A stretch of 64,000 bases of DNA from Streptomyces sp. KMM 9044 (GTDB lineage Bacteria > Actinomycetota > Actinomycetes > Streptomycetales > Streptomycetaceae), in contig NZ_CP113910.1 of assembly GCF_024701375.2 (NCBI RefSeq), forward strand, positions 1,054,001 through 1,118,000, written 5' to 3'. The notes beneath the pieces were generated by a model that had not been told where the DNA came from, did not search any database, and was given only the letters and a program-made list of their open reading frames with translations. How positions within the stretch are numbered: position 1 is the stretch's first letter; every line of letters starts with the position of its first letter. Positions 7,716 through 16,105 of the stretch are shown here, one piece after another. Both the position numbers and the translations under genes were made by a program.

Positions 7716-9776
7716 TTGCCGCAGCTCGCCTTCGTGCACACCTTCTGGACCGACTACGAGCAGTTGGACAAGCCCGTCCGGGCCGCGGTTCGCAAGGCGA
7801 TGGCCAAGTTCCAGTCGCTGACGGTAGCCGAGTTGTACGCGGACAAGGGGCTAGGGTTGTCCGTCGCGCGCATGGCCCGTGATCCGCGGATGAGGACGAT
7901 GCGCATCACGGCTTTCTGGAGGGGCGTGCTCCTCGCGCCCGACGACGGAAGTGAGACCTTTCTCCTCCTCAAGGTGTTGCCCCACGACGAGGCCCTGCAG
8001 TGGGCCGCCACCAGACTCGCCTCTGTGAACTCCGCGATGGGCAGCCTGGAGTTGCGGGATGTCGCGGCCATGGAGCGGCTGGTCACTGCGCGGCCCGCTT
8101 CCCACGCTCCGACGACTCTCTTCGCTCGGTTCTCCGCCACCGAACTCACAAGGCTGGGTATCGACGGCCAGACCCTGGAGGCCATCCGCACCATCGCGGA
8201 CAGGGCACAGTTCGACGCCTTCCAGCCGCTACTTCCCGAGGACCAGGGCGAGGTGCTCCAGTACCTCGCGGAGGGGTTCGATCCTGCGGAGGTCTTCCGG
8301 AACGTCGTCGCTCCCCGGCAACCGGCTGACGCTAACTCGAAGGCTTCGACGAGCATCGCGGACGCCATCGCCCACACGAGCGACCGGATCACCCTTTTCT
8401 CGGAAGCCGGGGAACTGGAGGAGCTGGCTGGCAAGCCGCTGGTCGCGCCGCGAACGCGAGAGCTGGTAGGCCCATCCAGGCGGGGCGAGCGCAAGGACTA
8501 CCGGTGTGAACGGCTGCCCCTCGCTGACGGCGGCCAGGCAGACGTCTTCAAGGCGGTGCATAAGCCGAGCGGCGAGGTCGTCATCCTCAAGAAGCTTAGG
8601 GACAAGTACCCGCCCGGACGTCAAGTGGCGCGCATGCGACGGGAGATCGAATGCGGGCGCAGTCTGGTCGGGAACCCGCACGCGATGCCGGTCCTGGACT
8701 TCGATCCCAAGCACACCTGGTTCGTCATGCCGTACGCAGAGGCCACCGCCGAAAGCTGCCGAGAGGAATTCTCTGATGATGCGGTCCTGCGAGAGCTACT
8801 GGAATCCCTATGCTCGGTCCTCGCGGTGGCGCACCGTATCGGATGGATCCATCGGGACATCAAGCCGGCCAACGTCCTACGTCTGAGGGGCCGCTGGGTT
8901 CTGGCGGACTGGGGGATCGTACGGCGGCCCCTGGGGCAGACAACCGATCCGCAGCGGACCCGCGTGGGGGTCTTCCTCGGCTCTGAGGGGTTCGCGGCAC
9001 CTGAGCACTACAGCGACGCCCATCATGTGGGCCCCGCTGCCGACATCTACAGCCTGGGACAGCTCATCGGGTGGGCCGTAACGGGCGAGACGCCCCTCGT
9101 GAACGTCCCGTTGCTCCCCAAGTCGGGCCCCTGGCGTGCGATCGTCCGGGAGGCAACCCAGAGGGACCCAGAGCGACGCCCGGCCACGGTGTCCGCCTTT
9201 CTCGATTTCGTCGCACATGAGCTGGACGGGCCGACGGAGCCTGCTGCCCTACGCGGCGAGCACCTCCAGGAGGAACTGTTCGCCGGGTCGACGGAAGCGG
9301 GGGCCGACCTCCTGACGCTGGCCGCTACGCATCCCGACGACACGGCTCTCTACTTCGACGTGCTGATCAAAATTCCAGTCGCCTCGATCATGACGGATCT
9401 GCTGGCCGACGCCGCTCGCGCGGTCGAGGTCGTGTCCGCGATGGCGACACTCTTCGGTTCGGACGTCTCCCACGGTTTCGAGGAACTCGACGCCACCGTC
9501 AGGTGGCTGGCCGGTATCGCCGAGGAGGCGGCCCGGGTGAGGGAGCTCGAGCTCCTGGAAGCGTGCTGCGGTGGCGCGTTCGAATGGATCCCTCTCCTGG
9601 ACGGCCAAAGCGGCCAGGCCGAGGTCTTCTCCTGGTGGACGACCCTGAGCGCGGACGCCGCCAGCTCGGTGGCGGCGATGCTGCGACAGCATCCAGAGTG
9701 CGTGACGTACTTCGGTCACCTGGCGCACGACCTCCGCGTCGACCACCGGATTCGCGCGGCCATCGCCCAGCAGTAG
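7716..9776 (+). CDS. RelE-like/UvrD-N-terminal module fused to Ser/Thr kinase
   Basis: A 686-aa protein, TTG start at 7716, with AGGAGA eight nt upstream. Residues 1-100 look like the RelE-type domain at the N-terminus of many actinobacterial UvrD-type helicases (AFVHTFWTDYEQL, FWRGVLL, LLLKVLPHDEA). Residues 130-250 resemble the helical region that follows it in those helicases (LPEDQGEVLQYLAEGFDP). Instead of a helicase core there is a Ser/Thr kinase at about 262-520: VVILKK lysine near 292, HRD at 379-381 with KPAN, DWG in place of DFG at 398-400, and APE at 428-430. The last ~170 residues are unassigned. The kinase core appears catalytically complete. Its targets are unknown; an infection- or damage-sensing kinase is a reasonable inference. 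Confidence 0.75.
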   Translation: MPQLAFVHTFWTDYEQLDKPVRAAVRKAMAKFQSLTVAELYADKGLGLSVARMARDPRMRTMRITAFWRGVLLAPDDGSETFLLLKVLPHDEALQWAATRLASVNSAMGSLELRDVAAMERLVTARPASHAPTTLFARFSATELTRLGIDGQTLEAIRTIADRAQFDAFQPLLPEDQGEVLQYLAEGFDPAEVFRNVVAPRQPADANSKASTSIADAIAHTSDRITLFSEAGELEELAGKPLVAPRTRELVGPSRRGERKDYRCERLPLADGGQADVFKAVHKPSGEVVILKKLRDKYPPGRQVARMRREIECGRSLVGNPHAMPVLDFDPKHTWFVMPYAEATAESCREEFSDDAVLRELLESLCSVLAVAHRIGWIHRDIKPANVLRLRGRWVLADWGIVRRPLGQTTDPQRTRVGVFLGSEGFAAPEHYSDAHHVGPAADIYSLGQLIGWAVTGETPLVNVPLLPKSGPWRAIVREATQRDPERRPATVSAFLDFVAHELDGPTEPAALRGEHLQEELFAGSTEAGADLLTLAATHPDDTALYFDVLIKIPVASIMTDLLADAARAVEVVSAMATLFGSDVSHGFEELDATVRWLAGIAEEAARVRELELLEACCGGAFEWIPLLDGQSGQAEVFSWWTTLSADAASSVAAMLRQHPECVTYFGHLAHDLRVDHRIRAAIAQQ

Positions 9777-9859
9777 ACCGGCCGGCAGTGCCCAGGATCT
9801 TCCAGCGGATCTCGTAGTAGTGGCGGGCGAGAGTAAGCGGCGGCACCAGACTCGTTTAA

Positions 9860-10117
9860 GCCGATAGGGTTTCGGGGCAGGTTGGGAGGCTCCGGCTCTT
9901 GCGTCCGCGATGTTGCGTTGTCGGCCTCCAGGCAGCGACGGCTTAGTACGCCTGGGGTGCGGGGATCGACGCGTAGGCGAGTGAACACGACGCGATGCAG
10001 GGCGGCGTTGGCCCGGTGGTCGCCGCCGTAGTTGAGCTGACGCGTGCCCCGCCAGCCGGAGGAGCACGCGATGGGGCTGACTCCGCAAAGGGCAGCAAAA
10101 GACGCCTCGGTGCTCAG
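9860..10117 (-). pseudogene. IS110-family transposase relic, C-terminal part
   Basis: Read on the minus strand from the IS boundary, this encodes LSTEASFAALCGVSPI, NYGGDHRANAALHRV and FTRLRVDPRT, the C-terminal transposase-20 block of IS110-type enzymes. It then decays into unrelated frame. Joined to the fragment at 11129-11432 by removing the element at 10118-11128 and one copy of a CTGAG duplication, it gives a continuous frame (DNPERL then STEASFAAL). So this is one older IS110-type gene split by a younger insertion. The catalytic Ser region belongs to this block, but the N-terminal DEDD domain is missing from the locus. Confidence 0.75.
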
Positions 10118-11128
10118 TGAGCCCTTCCCAGTAATGGATCATGACGTTGCGTGATCGTTCAGATGGTGCGGTCGTATTCGAGTTGGAGCAGGACGAGGGC
10201 TGCTGCGGCGATCTTCGTGATACGGCTGGGGTCGAGGCTGACCCTGCGCAGGGCCTTGAAGGTCGTCTTGAGCAGGGAGTTGGCGCGCTCGCAGACGCCG
10301 TGGATGCCGCGGATGACCTTGTTGTACGTCTGTTGCTCCTCGGTCAGCTCGCCTCCGGCGGGCTTCTTGAAGGGATGGCGGAAGCCGTCGCCGGCGTTCT
10401 CGTAGCCGAGGTCGACCAGGGTCGGCATGTCCAGTTCGGCCGCGATGCGGTTGAGTGCCTCGACCAGCCCGTGGTGGCGGGCGCAGGTGGTGTCGTGTTC
10501 CCGGCCCGGCCGTACGGGCGAGACCCAGATCGGCCAGCCGTCCGGGGTGGCGATGACCTGCACGTTCCCGCCATGGTGCTTGTGTTTTCCGGACCACCAG
10601 AGGTCTGCGCCGTTGGGGCCCGGGGCGGCGACGCGGTCCGTGCGGATGACCGTACCGTCGAGGTTCAGATGCGTCAGCCCGGCTGCCTTCGCACGCTCCA
10701 GCGCGGTGGACAGGTCCGGTGCGCCGGCGGCCAGGACGGCCAGTCCTTCGTGGAGGTAGCGGTAGGAGGTGGAGACCGACACGCCGTTGTCGCGGGCGAG
10801 TTGGGCCAGTCGGGTGCCGTCGAGGAACCAACGCAGCACGAGCACGGCCTGCTTGAAGCAGCCCAGCGCGCGTCGCCCCTTGCGGGTCCTGGCCACGATT
10901 CGGTGGTCGCGCAGGAGACCGGCCAGGTGCTCGGCGGTGGACCGCCTCACATCGAGCACGGCGGTGTATGTGACACTGGTCGGCACGTGAGGCCCCTCGG
11001 TCGGATCTTTCTGTCGCAAGATGTTCCTACCAGGGGCCTTACGCCTGCCCGGACTTGGGGGATACCGCGGACCGCGCGACGCGCCTCCCGCTCACGGACG
11101 GTGGCCGACGGTTACTGGGAACAGCTCA
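10118..11128. mobile_element. Insertion sequence nested in an IS110 relic
   Basis: A ~1.0-kb element bounded by imperfect inverted repeats. The left end at 10118 reads TGAGCCCTTCCCAGTAA; the right end, reverse-complemented from 11128, reads TGAGCTGTTCCCAGTAA (15 of 17 identical). Target duplication is probably CTGAG: removing the element and one copy restores the reading frame of the interrupted transposase. The target already resembles the terminus, so the exact edge is uncertain by a few bases. It carries one transposase gene. Confidence 0.75.
10159..10986 (-). CDS. IS5-type (DDE_Tnp_4-like) transposase
   Basis: A complete-looking ~275-aa transposase from a GTG at 10986 with GAGGGG six nt upstream; a TTG at 11019 would add 11 residues. 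The N-terminal half has a helix-turn-helix stretch (RLARLAQ-like DGTRLAQLARDNGVSVSTSYRYL). The catalytic core shows NLDGTVIRTDR, KHKHHGGNVQVIATPDGWP, VDLGYENAGDGFR and, near the end, GVCERANSLLKTTFK, where the final acidic residue of the DDE triad lies. Only one stop separates it from the element's left end. It appears intact and possibly still active, unlike most transposases in this window. Confidence 0.8.
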   Translation of the reverse strand: MPTSVTYTAVLDVRRSTAEHLAGLLRDHRIVARTRKGRRALGCFKQAVLVLRWFLDGTRLAQLARDNGVSVSTSYRYLHEGLAVLAAGAPDLSTALERAKAAGLTHLNLDGTVIRTDRVAAPGPNGADLWWSGKHKHHGGNVQVIATPDGWPIWVSPVRPGREHDTTCARHHGLVEALNRIAAELDMPTLVDLGYENAGDGFRHPFKKPAGGELTEEQQTYNKVIRGIHGVCERANSLLKTTFKALRRVSLDPSRITKIAAAALVLLQLEYDRTI

Positions 11129-11432
11129 GTCGCTCGGGATTATCCCCCATGGCCATCGGGAGAGCGACGGCGCTGTCCGAACACATGCCCACCGGCGCGA
11201 GCAGCTGTGGGGCGTGACGTTCGACGAGCCGGGTCAGGCGTCGATTCAGCTCATTGATCTGTCCGGTGAGCTGCTCGATGCGCTCGGCGAGCATGCGCAA
11301 CGTCATGTGGGCGGCGTGGGCCCCTCCGTCCTCATCTCCGCCACCGTCGAGTGGGCCGAGGGTCGCGCAGGTGCGGAAAAGCTCGGCATTGCCCAGGCTA
11401 GACATTCGTTCCCGCAGGAAGCGAGTCTGCAC
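11129..11432 (-). pseudogene. IS110-family transposase relic, middle part
   Basis: Encodes a helical stretch typical of the middle of IS110-type transposases (LAERIEQLTGQINELNRRLTRLVERHAPQLL, split here at its natural helix) and ends in MAMGDNPERL at the nested insertion. The N-terminal RuvC-like catalytic domain is not found upstream, so the gene was already truncated. The continuation lies at 9860-10117 beyond the inserted element. Confidence 0.7.
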
Positions 11433-11448
11433 GACGATGCCTGATCCT

Positions 11449-11904
11449 TCAGGACGAAGCTTCTACCGGTGGGCGCACCATGTCACCGGGGTAACTGTGA
11501 TCCCCTGACATTTCGTCGGGTTCAGGGACGTACGTAAATCCGAGCTTAAGCCACACTCCGTACAGCTCCCGGTCCCACGCAGACAAGATGATCTCTTGAT
11601 CGGGCACCCGAGCGAACAACTCATCGACCAAGGCTCGTGCCACTCCCCGTTGTCGGAACTCGGGAGAAACGTGGAGCTCATAAAGCCTGACGTAGCCGGG
11701 CTCGCCGCCTACCGCGCGCTGCAGACTTGAGTGAAGCCATCCCATACGCACGCCTTGGTCGGGATCCTCTGCGATCAGAGCGTGCAGCGCCTCCGCCAGG
11801 GAGGCGGCCCCCTCCTGCTTCTCGACGGTGACTGTCCAGCCCTCGGTGTTGTTGCTCATCCATTTGACGTCCGCTGGATGAGCGTCCCGGACCCTGATCT
11901 TCAT
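11449..11904 (-). CDS. GNAT-family N-acetyltransferase
   Basis: A 151-aa single-domain GNAT protein. The acetyl-CoA-binding motif A is clear at about residues 75-100 (LYELHVSPEFRQRGVARAL, with the R-x-x-G-x-A loop), and a later strand pair ends in WLKLGFTYVPE, usual for the C-terminal part of the fold. The length is normal for the family. It stands alone between an IS110 relic and a low-complexity region; no operon partner is seen. The substrate cannot be told. Intact and probably functional. Confidence 0.85.
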   Translation of the reverse strand: MKIRVRDAHPADVKWMSNNTEGWTVTVEKQEGAASLAEALHALIAEDPDQGVRMGWLHSSLQRAVGGEPGYVRLYELHVSPEFRQRGVARALVDELFARVPDQEIILSAWDRELYGVWLKLGFTYVPEPDEMSGDHSYPGDMVRPPVEASS

Positions 11905-11949
11905 GCTTCGTAGCCTACGACTGCGCCTCTAGTGGGCATCATGGCCGTG

Positions 11950-12590
11950 TGAGCCTGACCAAGTGGCTGGCCTCGGGCAAAGTAGCTGCGCGCCTACCAA
12001 GGCGATGCCTGCGCGAACGCCGCCCTGGAGCGGATCAGCACTCGGGCGGTCGAGGTCCACGGGATGGCCGCGCGCTACGCCGCTGACCTGCCTGCGGCCG
12101 ATGCCGCCGACGAGGCCATGCGCCAGGCCGTGGCTGCGGCTGCGGCTGCGGCTGCGGCTGCGGCTGCGGCTGCGGCTGCGGCTGCGCCAGGACTAGCCGC
12201 CGCCGCTCTCCAACTCATCGCTTCTGACGAGGCTCTGGGCCTGACCCCTGAGCAGCAGATGTACATGTAGGAGCGTGCCGCCGAACTCGACCTCGCCGTG
12301 GTCGAAGACCTCACTGGCACTCACACCACGCCGGCAGAGGGCGTCACGCTGCAGAGCCTTGGTGCGCGAGGGGCTAGAGGCTCGGCCAGCGAACCAACTC
12401 AGCCCTGATCGCTCTCAAGGCTCGCGGATCTCGGTGGCCGTCTGCCGGGATCGGCTGCCACGATACCGACCTCAAACTCCAAAAACGCCTGATGGCCGGA
12501 CGCGCCGGCGTCCCCCTCCTCCGCCACCAGGTCGTCCTAATCGCCCATCTTCGCTGCCGTTACGCGGACCGGCAGACCCCCGCGCCTAGA
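11950..12590 (+). pseudogene. Ala-rich low-complexity remnant, not recognised
   Basis: A plus-strand frame from about 12000 reads ANAALERISTRAVEVHG, then an ATG at 12064, an alanine tract made by a hexanucleotide repeat, and LGLTPEQQMYM before a TAG at 12268. The same frame continues past the stop with ordinary residues (ERAAELDLAVVEDLTG), suggesting a nonsense mutation in a longer gene. No family is recognised. The rest, to 12590, holds no convincing gene. Confidence 0.4.
12132..12185 (+). repeat. Nine perfect GGCTGC hexanucleotide repeats
   Basis: Nine uninterrupted copies of GGCTGC. In the plus-strand frame of the surrounding remnant they encode an alanine run. Because the unit is six bases, length changes keep the frame, so it would vary a protein's length and not switch it on or off. 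Confidence 0.95.
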
Positions 12591-12626
12591 TGATCTCCGA
12601 CTACGAGAATCTTGCCAGAGCCACAT

Positions 12627-12929
12627 TCACGTGTACGCCGACACCAGCGGCAGTGCGGCCCGCAGACGCTTGTTGTAAGCCGGGCGCTGGGGTAGATACA
12701 GAAACAGGGCCCGCAGGTGGGCGTGGGCGAAGCGCAGCCAGCGGGCCTCGCCGTGGAAGCCCAACACCGCCTGGGCCACGGCCAGAGTGACCAGTTCCGC
12801 GTCGGTCAGCCAGGGCGGCCGGCCCCGCCATCGCGGGGTCTTCAAGCGGTCGTCGACATGCACGTACAGTGCGGTCAAGAGGGTGCCTAGCTCGGTCGTC
12901 ACAACCCGATGCTGGACACCCTCCCCCAC
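12627..12929 (-). pseudogene. IS982-family transposase, N-terminal fragment
   Basis: A ~100-aa remnant resembling the start of IS982-type transposases: LLTALYVHVDDRL, a GRPPWLTDAELVTLAVAQAVLGF block and EARWLRFAHAHL. The frame ends at 12627 shortly after LPQRPAYNKR, leaving out the entire DDE catalytic core. No terminal repeats were recognised. It lies only 17 nt downstream of the membrane-protein gene on the same strand. Confidence 0.75.
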
Positions 12930-12945
12930 ATACGGAACTACTCGT

Positions 12946-13914
12946 CTAGGCCAGGACGTCGACGCGCCCCGAGCATGCCCGCTGAATGGCCTCCAGGTCC
13001 GCCCGCGCAGGGCCGGCTCTTCCGCCGTGGACGGCTGTCCGCACCTTCGCCTCTATCTCAGCCACCACCTCGTCGGTGAGGAACGGCAGGCCGATGCGGC
13101 GGTAGCCAGTGTCCACGGGCGTGGACAGGCCGAGCTTGACGGCGTCCCAAGCCCGCAGCGCCGCTTTCTGCTCGTCGGCGTGGCTGCCACCCGCCTGCCG
13201 CTCGCCGCGCAGCCGCCGGATCCAGGGCTTCGCCGTGCTCGTCGTGCTGCGGCTGCGTGCCTGGTCGAGCTCGTCGAGGTCTCTCAGCAGGGTCTGTGTG
13301 TCGGCGTGGATCTGCGTGCACAGCTTCCGCGCCCGGGCGAATGTCTTGTGGGTGACCACCGCGGCGGCCACCACGAGCGTCAGGCCAGTGGAAATCAGAG
13401 GCACCGGGTGCGTGGCGACGAACCGTGCCCCCAGGAAGGCCACCACGGCGAAGATGCCGGTCACGTTCGCCAGCGCCCGGAAGACAGCCGCTCGCTGGAT
13501 ACGGCTCGCGAGCCGCTCCAGGACGTGGTCTTTCGGCTCGGCGATCCGAGACAGGATCGTCAGCGCGATGTAGATCAGTGCCAGCGAGAGCGCGGCCTGC
13601 CGGTAGTTGACCGGCTGCGCCGTGCCGTCGAAGACCTTGACCAGACTGACGATCGGGCCGGGGACCGCGAAGCTCCCGACGATGAACAGGATCACGAAGA
13701 TTTTGAGGATGCCCTCACGGAGATGGTTTGCCTGCAGGTAGCGGTTCAGGGCTGGCATCCCGGAAAGTGCCACGACCCATCCGCTAATGAAGAGGAACTT
13801 ACCCAGCCCCCGCTGGTCGTCCCGGAAGAGCAGGTCGCCGTACATGATGCTCGCGAACCCGAGGGGAAGCAGAGCGAGTTGCCTGTAGGTGCGCACGGTG
13901 CGGACCGTTGTCAT
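12946..13914 (-). CDS. Polytopic membrane protein, unknown family
   Basis: A 322-aa protein from the ATG at 13914; no strong ribosome site is seen. The first ~190 residues contain five or six hydrophobic segments (about 11-28, 37-53, 66-95, 105-118, 145-160, 168-185). The rest is a charged cytosolic tail with a helical, possibly coiled stretch (ARKLCTQIHADTQTLLRDLDELDQ). I do not recognise the family. The TM-plus-soluble-tail design fits a membrane-anchored sensor or effector, but nothing proves it. Neighbours are an IS982 scrap downstream and a tandem-HNH gene upstream, so it is part of the accessory region. Confidence 0.6.
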   Translation of the reverse strand: MTTVRTVRTYRQLALLPLGFASIMYGDLLFRDDQRGLGKFLFISGWVVALSGMPALNRYLQANHLREGILKIFVILFIVGSFAVPGPIVSLVKVFDGTAQPVNYRQAALSLALIYIALTILSRIAEPKDHVLERLASRIQRAAVFRALANVTGIFAVVAFLGARFVATHPVPLISTGLTLVVAAAVVTHKTFARARKLCTQIHADTQTLLRDLDELDQARSRSTTSTAKPWIRRLRGERQAGGSHADEQKAALRAWDAVKLGLSTPVDTGYRRIGLPFLTDEVVAEIEAKVRTAVHGGRAGPARADLEAIQRACSGRVDVLA

Positions 13915-14211
13915 GGGCCCACTGTGTGAGACGGCACCGGTCGGCCGTGCTGATTTGAGGTAGGCCAGAGGGTTCCGGCGCCGTACGACGGTTGTTGTTC
14001 GCTTACCTGCCCGCGCCGCGCTCGGATTGCGCCTGCCGTCAGCCGCTGCTCGGAGACATGCCTGCCCCGACCCGCCCGCGCGTGGGCTTTCGCAGGACCA
14101 GTGACCGGCTGGTGAGTGATTGGCCGACGATTTACTACCAACCCATTGACTGTTCCGAGCCGAACGGCGGTGATCGAGCCCGAGGGATCCCGCTGACACC
14201 AGTGCAGCTCG

Positions 14212-15629
14212 TCACGACTGCCGATCAGGTATGGGCCCTTTCCCGGATTGCTGCCCGCTGTTCTCAGGGGAGCTGGTGGGGCCGCCAGCCGACAGCCGCG
14301 ACTTTCCGTGCAGCCAATTCCACACGGTCTTGGAGTCGGTGCCCAACCGTGCGGCTAGCGACACGGTGGACGGCCGCTGCTTCGTGGGCATGCTCCAGTA
14401 CGTCTCGCGCAGTTCGCGCACCCGAGCGTCCGAAATCTTCACCATGCGGTGGGCTTCGCCGCGTGCATGGTTTGTCCGTGCCTCCGCTTCGGGCTCCAGT
14501 TCGCCGGTAGGGCCGCCTGCTTCTTGGCGGCCGGCCCCGCGCAACCAACGGTGAACGGTCCCCCAGTACACGCCATGCCGCTGGGCAAGGACTTCGAGCT
14601 TAGGCCGCTTCCCATGAGGAGCGTTCCAGTACTCCTCCCGCAATACCCTGACCTCCCGGTTGGACACCTTGGTCGCGAAGTGGTCATCTCCCCGGTCATA
14701 CTTGCCCTGCGCCAGACGATCATGCATGTTTTGCTTTTGTGTCCCCAGCTTGAGATGGCGCGGGTTGCAGCAGCCCGGATTACTGCCTCTAGGACACAGA
14801 TGCCGAACAACAAGAGCACTGTCGATACACGCCAGGGTTAGACCGTGGTGCAGGACATAAGCGACCCGGGCAGCCTGCGTGTGGCGACCTTCCCAGTACA
14901 CGAAGCCGTATCCGAAGTCATGCCGACTCGCCGCCATCCAGGGCCAGCACACGGCATCGCCGCCGCTGCGGTCGATCTTCCGCCAGAACTCCGCCTCGAG
15001 TGCCTTCGTGCCAGCTCTTTCAGGTCGCCGCTCATCACCCTCCACCCGCCGGGAGGCGGTGGGATCAAGGTTCGCACCGCGTGGGGGCCAGGCCGGTCCC
15101 GATGAAGGCGAAAGCGGTCCGTCATGTTGTCTCGCTGCGAGCCAACCGTCAGGTGTGCCGGATTGCAGCAGGGGGGATTGGCGCATAGATGCCGAACGAG
15201 CCTGTGTGCGGGAAGGTTCGAGGCCAGGCCATGAGCCAGCACATACGCAACCCGATGGGCACTGACGGTACCGATCAGGGTCCGTCCGGCGTAGTACTGA
15301 CCGTAGCCGTCGATGTTGAGCGGGCCGCGGAAGGGCCAGCAATTAGCCTCGCCCGGTGACGTGTCCACTGATGTCCAGAACTGTGCCTCCCGCAAGGCTC
15401 TGCGCTCTGGCGTTTCTGCGCTGCCGCGGTAGGTGCGCGGTCGTGGTAGCGGCAGAGGCGTAGGCCGGGAAAGGTGACGGTAGCTCCGGCCCCCGACGAT
15501 GCCGTCGATCACCGCGCGGGATACACCCAGTTCCTCTGCAGCCTCCGCCCTTGTGACGTGGCCGCCGGCGATGGACTGGAGTACCCACTGGGCTTGTTGG
15601 TCGCTCAAGGAGCGCTGGTTGCGTGGCAC
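14212..15629 (-). CDS. Tandem-HNH protein with one frameshift
   Basis: Two HNH-type modules in adjacent frames. The first (GTG start about 15629) has an N-terminal HTH-like segment (TRAEAAEELGVSRAVIDGIV) and an HNH core with RHLCANPPCCNPAHL. The second (frame ending at 14212) has EAEFWRKIDRSGG, VRHLCPRG, CCNPRHL and two HTH-like repeats near its end (RHGVYWGTVHRWLRG; RLGTDSKTVWNWLHG). Adding one G to the five-G run at 15083-15087 joins them into a single 472-aa protein. The alternative is two overlapping genes with a GTG at 15045 for the second. Such proteins resemble free-standing phage-type HNH homing nucleases. Domain identity is good; single-gene status is inference. Confidence 0.65.
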
Positions 15630-15997
15630 ATCCGGACGGTACAAGGGGGCACTGACAACGCACGCCAGGAATACATGGGCTGCTGCCCCGACGAGTGCAA
15701 TCGCAAAGTAGGCGCACCCAGGAAGCGTCACAGGAACACGAACCGCATGAACCGCCAACCGCATCGTGCGCGCCCAGCGCAGCCGATCTCAGGCGAAGCC
15801 GCACCGGAGCGCTCCGATGACTTCGTCGTCTCACGGCTCTGCTCAAAGTCCCCGCAGGACGGACCCCCGCGGGGCCACGCCGTATCACTCGCCTATCACA
15901 CAGCCATCACCAACTGGGCGTCCCCTCCCGGACCAGACTGCCCTGACCTGGTACTTCGTGCCCACGCTGGACCGACGTAGACGCCCCCGGACGGTCT

Positions 15998-16105
15998 CTA
16001 CAACCTGTGCCATGTAGCACCGAGGGATGGCCCCATGACGAGGACTGGGGCCTGTTCCGGCCCGTCAAAGCGGTATTGCATGCTGTCGACGTTCTTCTCA
16101 CTCAC
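15998..16105 (-). pseudogene. N-terminal stub of an alpha/beta hydrolase
   Basis: A GTG at 16105 opens a frame reading VSEKNVDSMQYRFDG and APVLVMGPSLGATWH before a stop at 15998. This is how 3-oxoadipate enol-lactonase-like alpha/beta hydrolases (PcaD/PcaL N-terminus) begin, but over 200 residues are missing. The GTG overlaps the stop codon of the integrase (GTGA). It looks like the edge of a chromosomal gene cut by integration or rearrangement. Confidence 0.6.

Noticed and set aside
9249..10142. 297-aa minus-strand ORF overlapping the end of the kinase gene
   Set aside because: Mostly antisense to the kinase gene; its upstream part is an out-of-frame reading of the IS110 relic.
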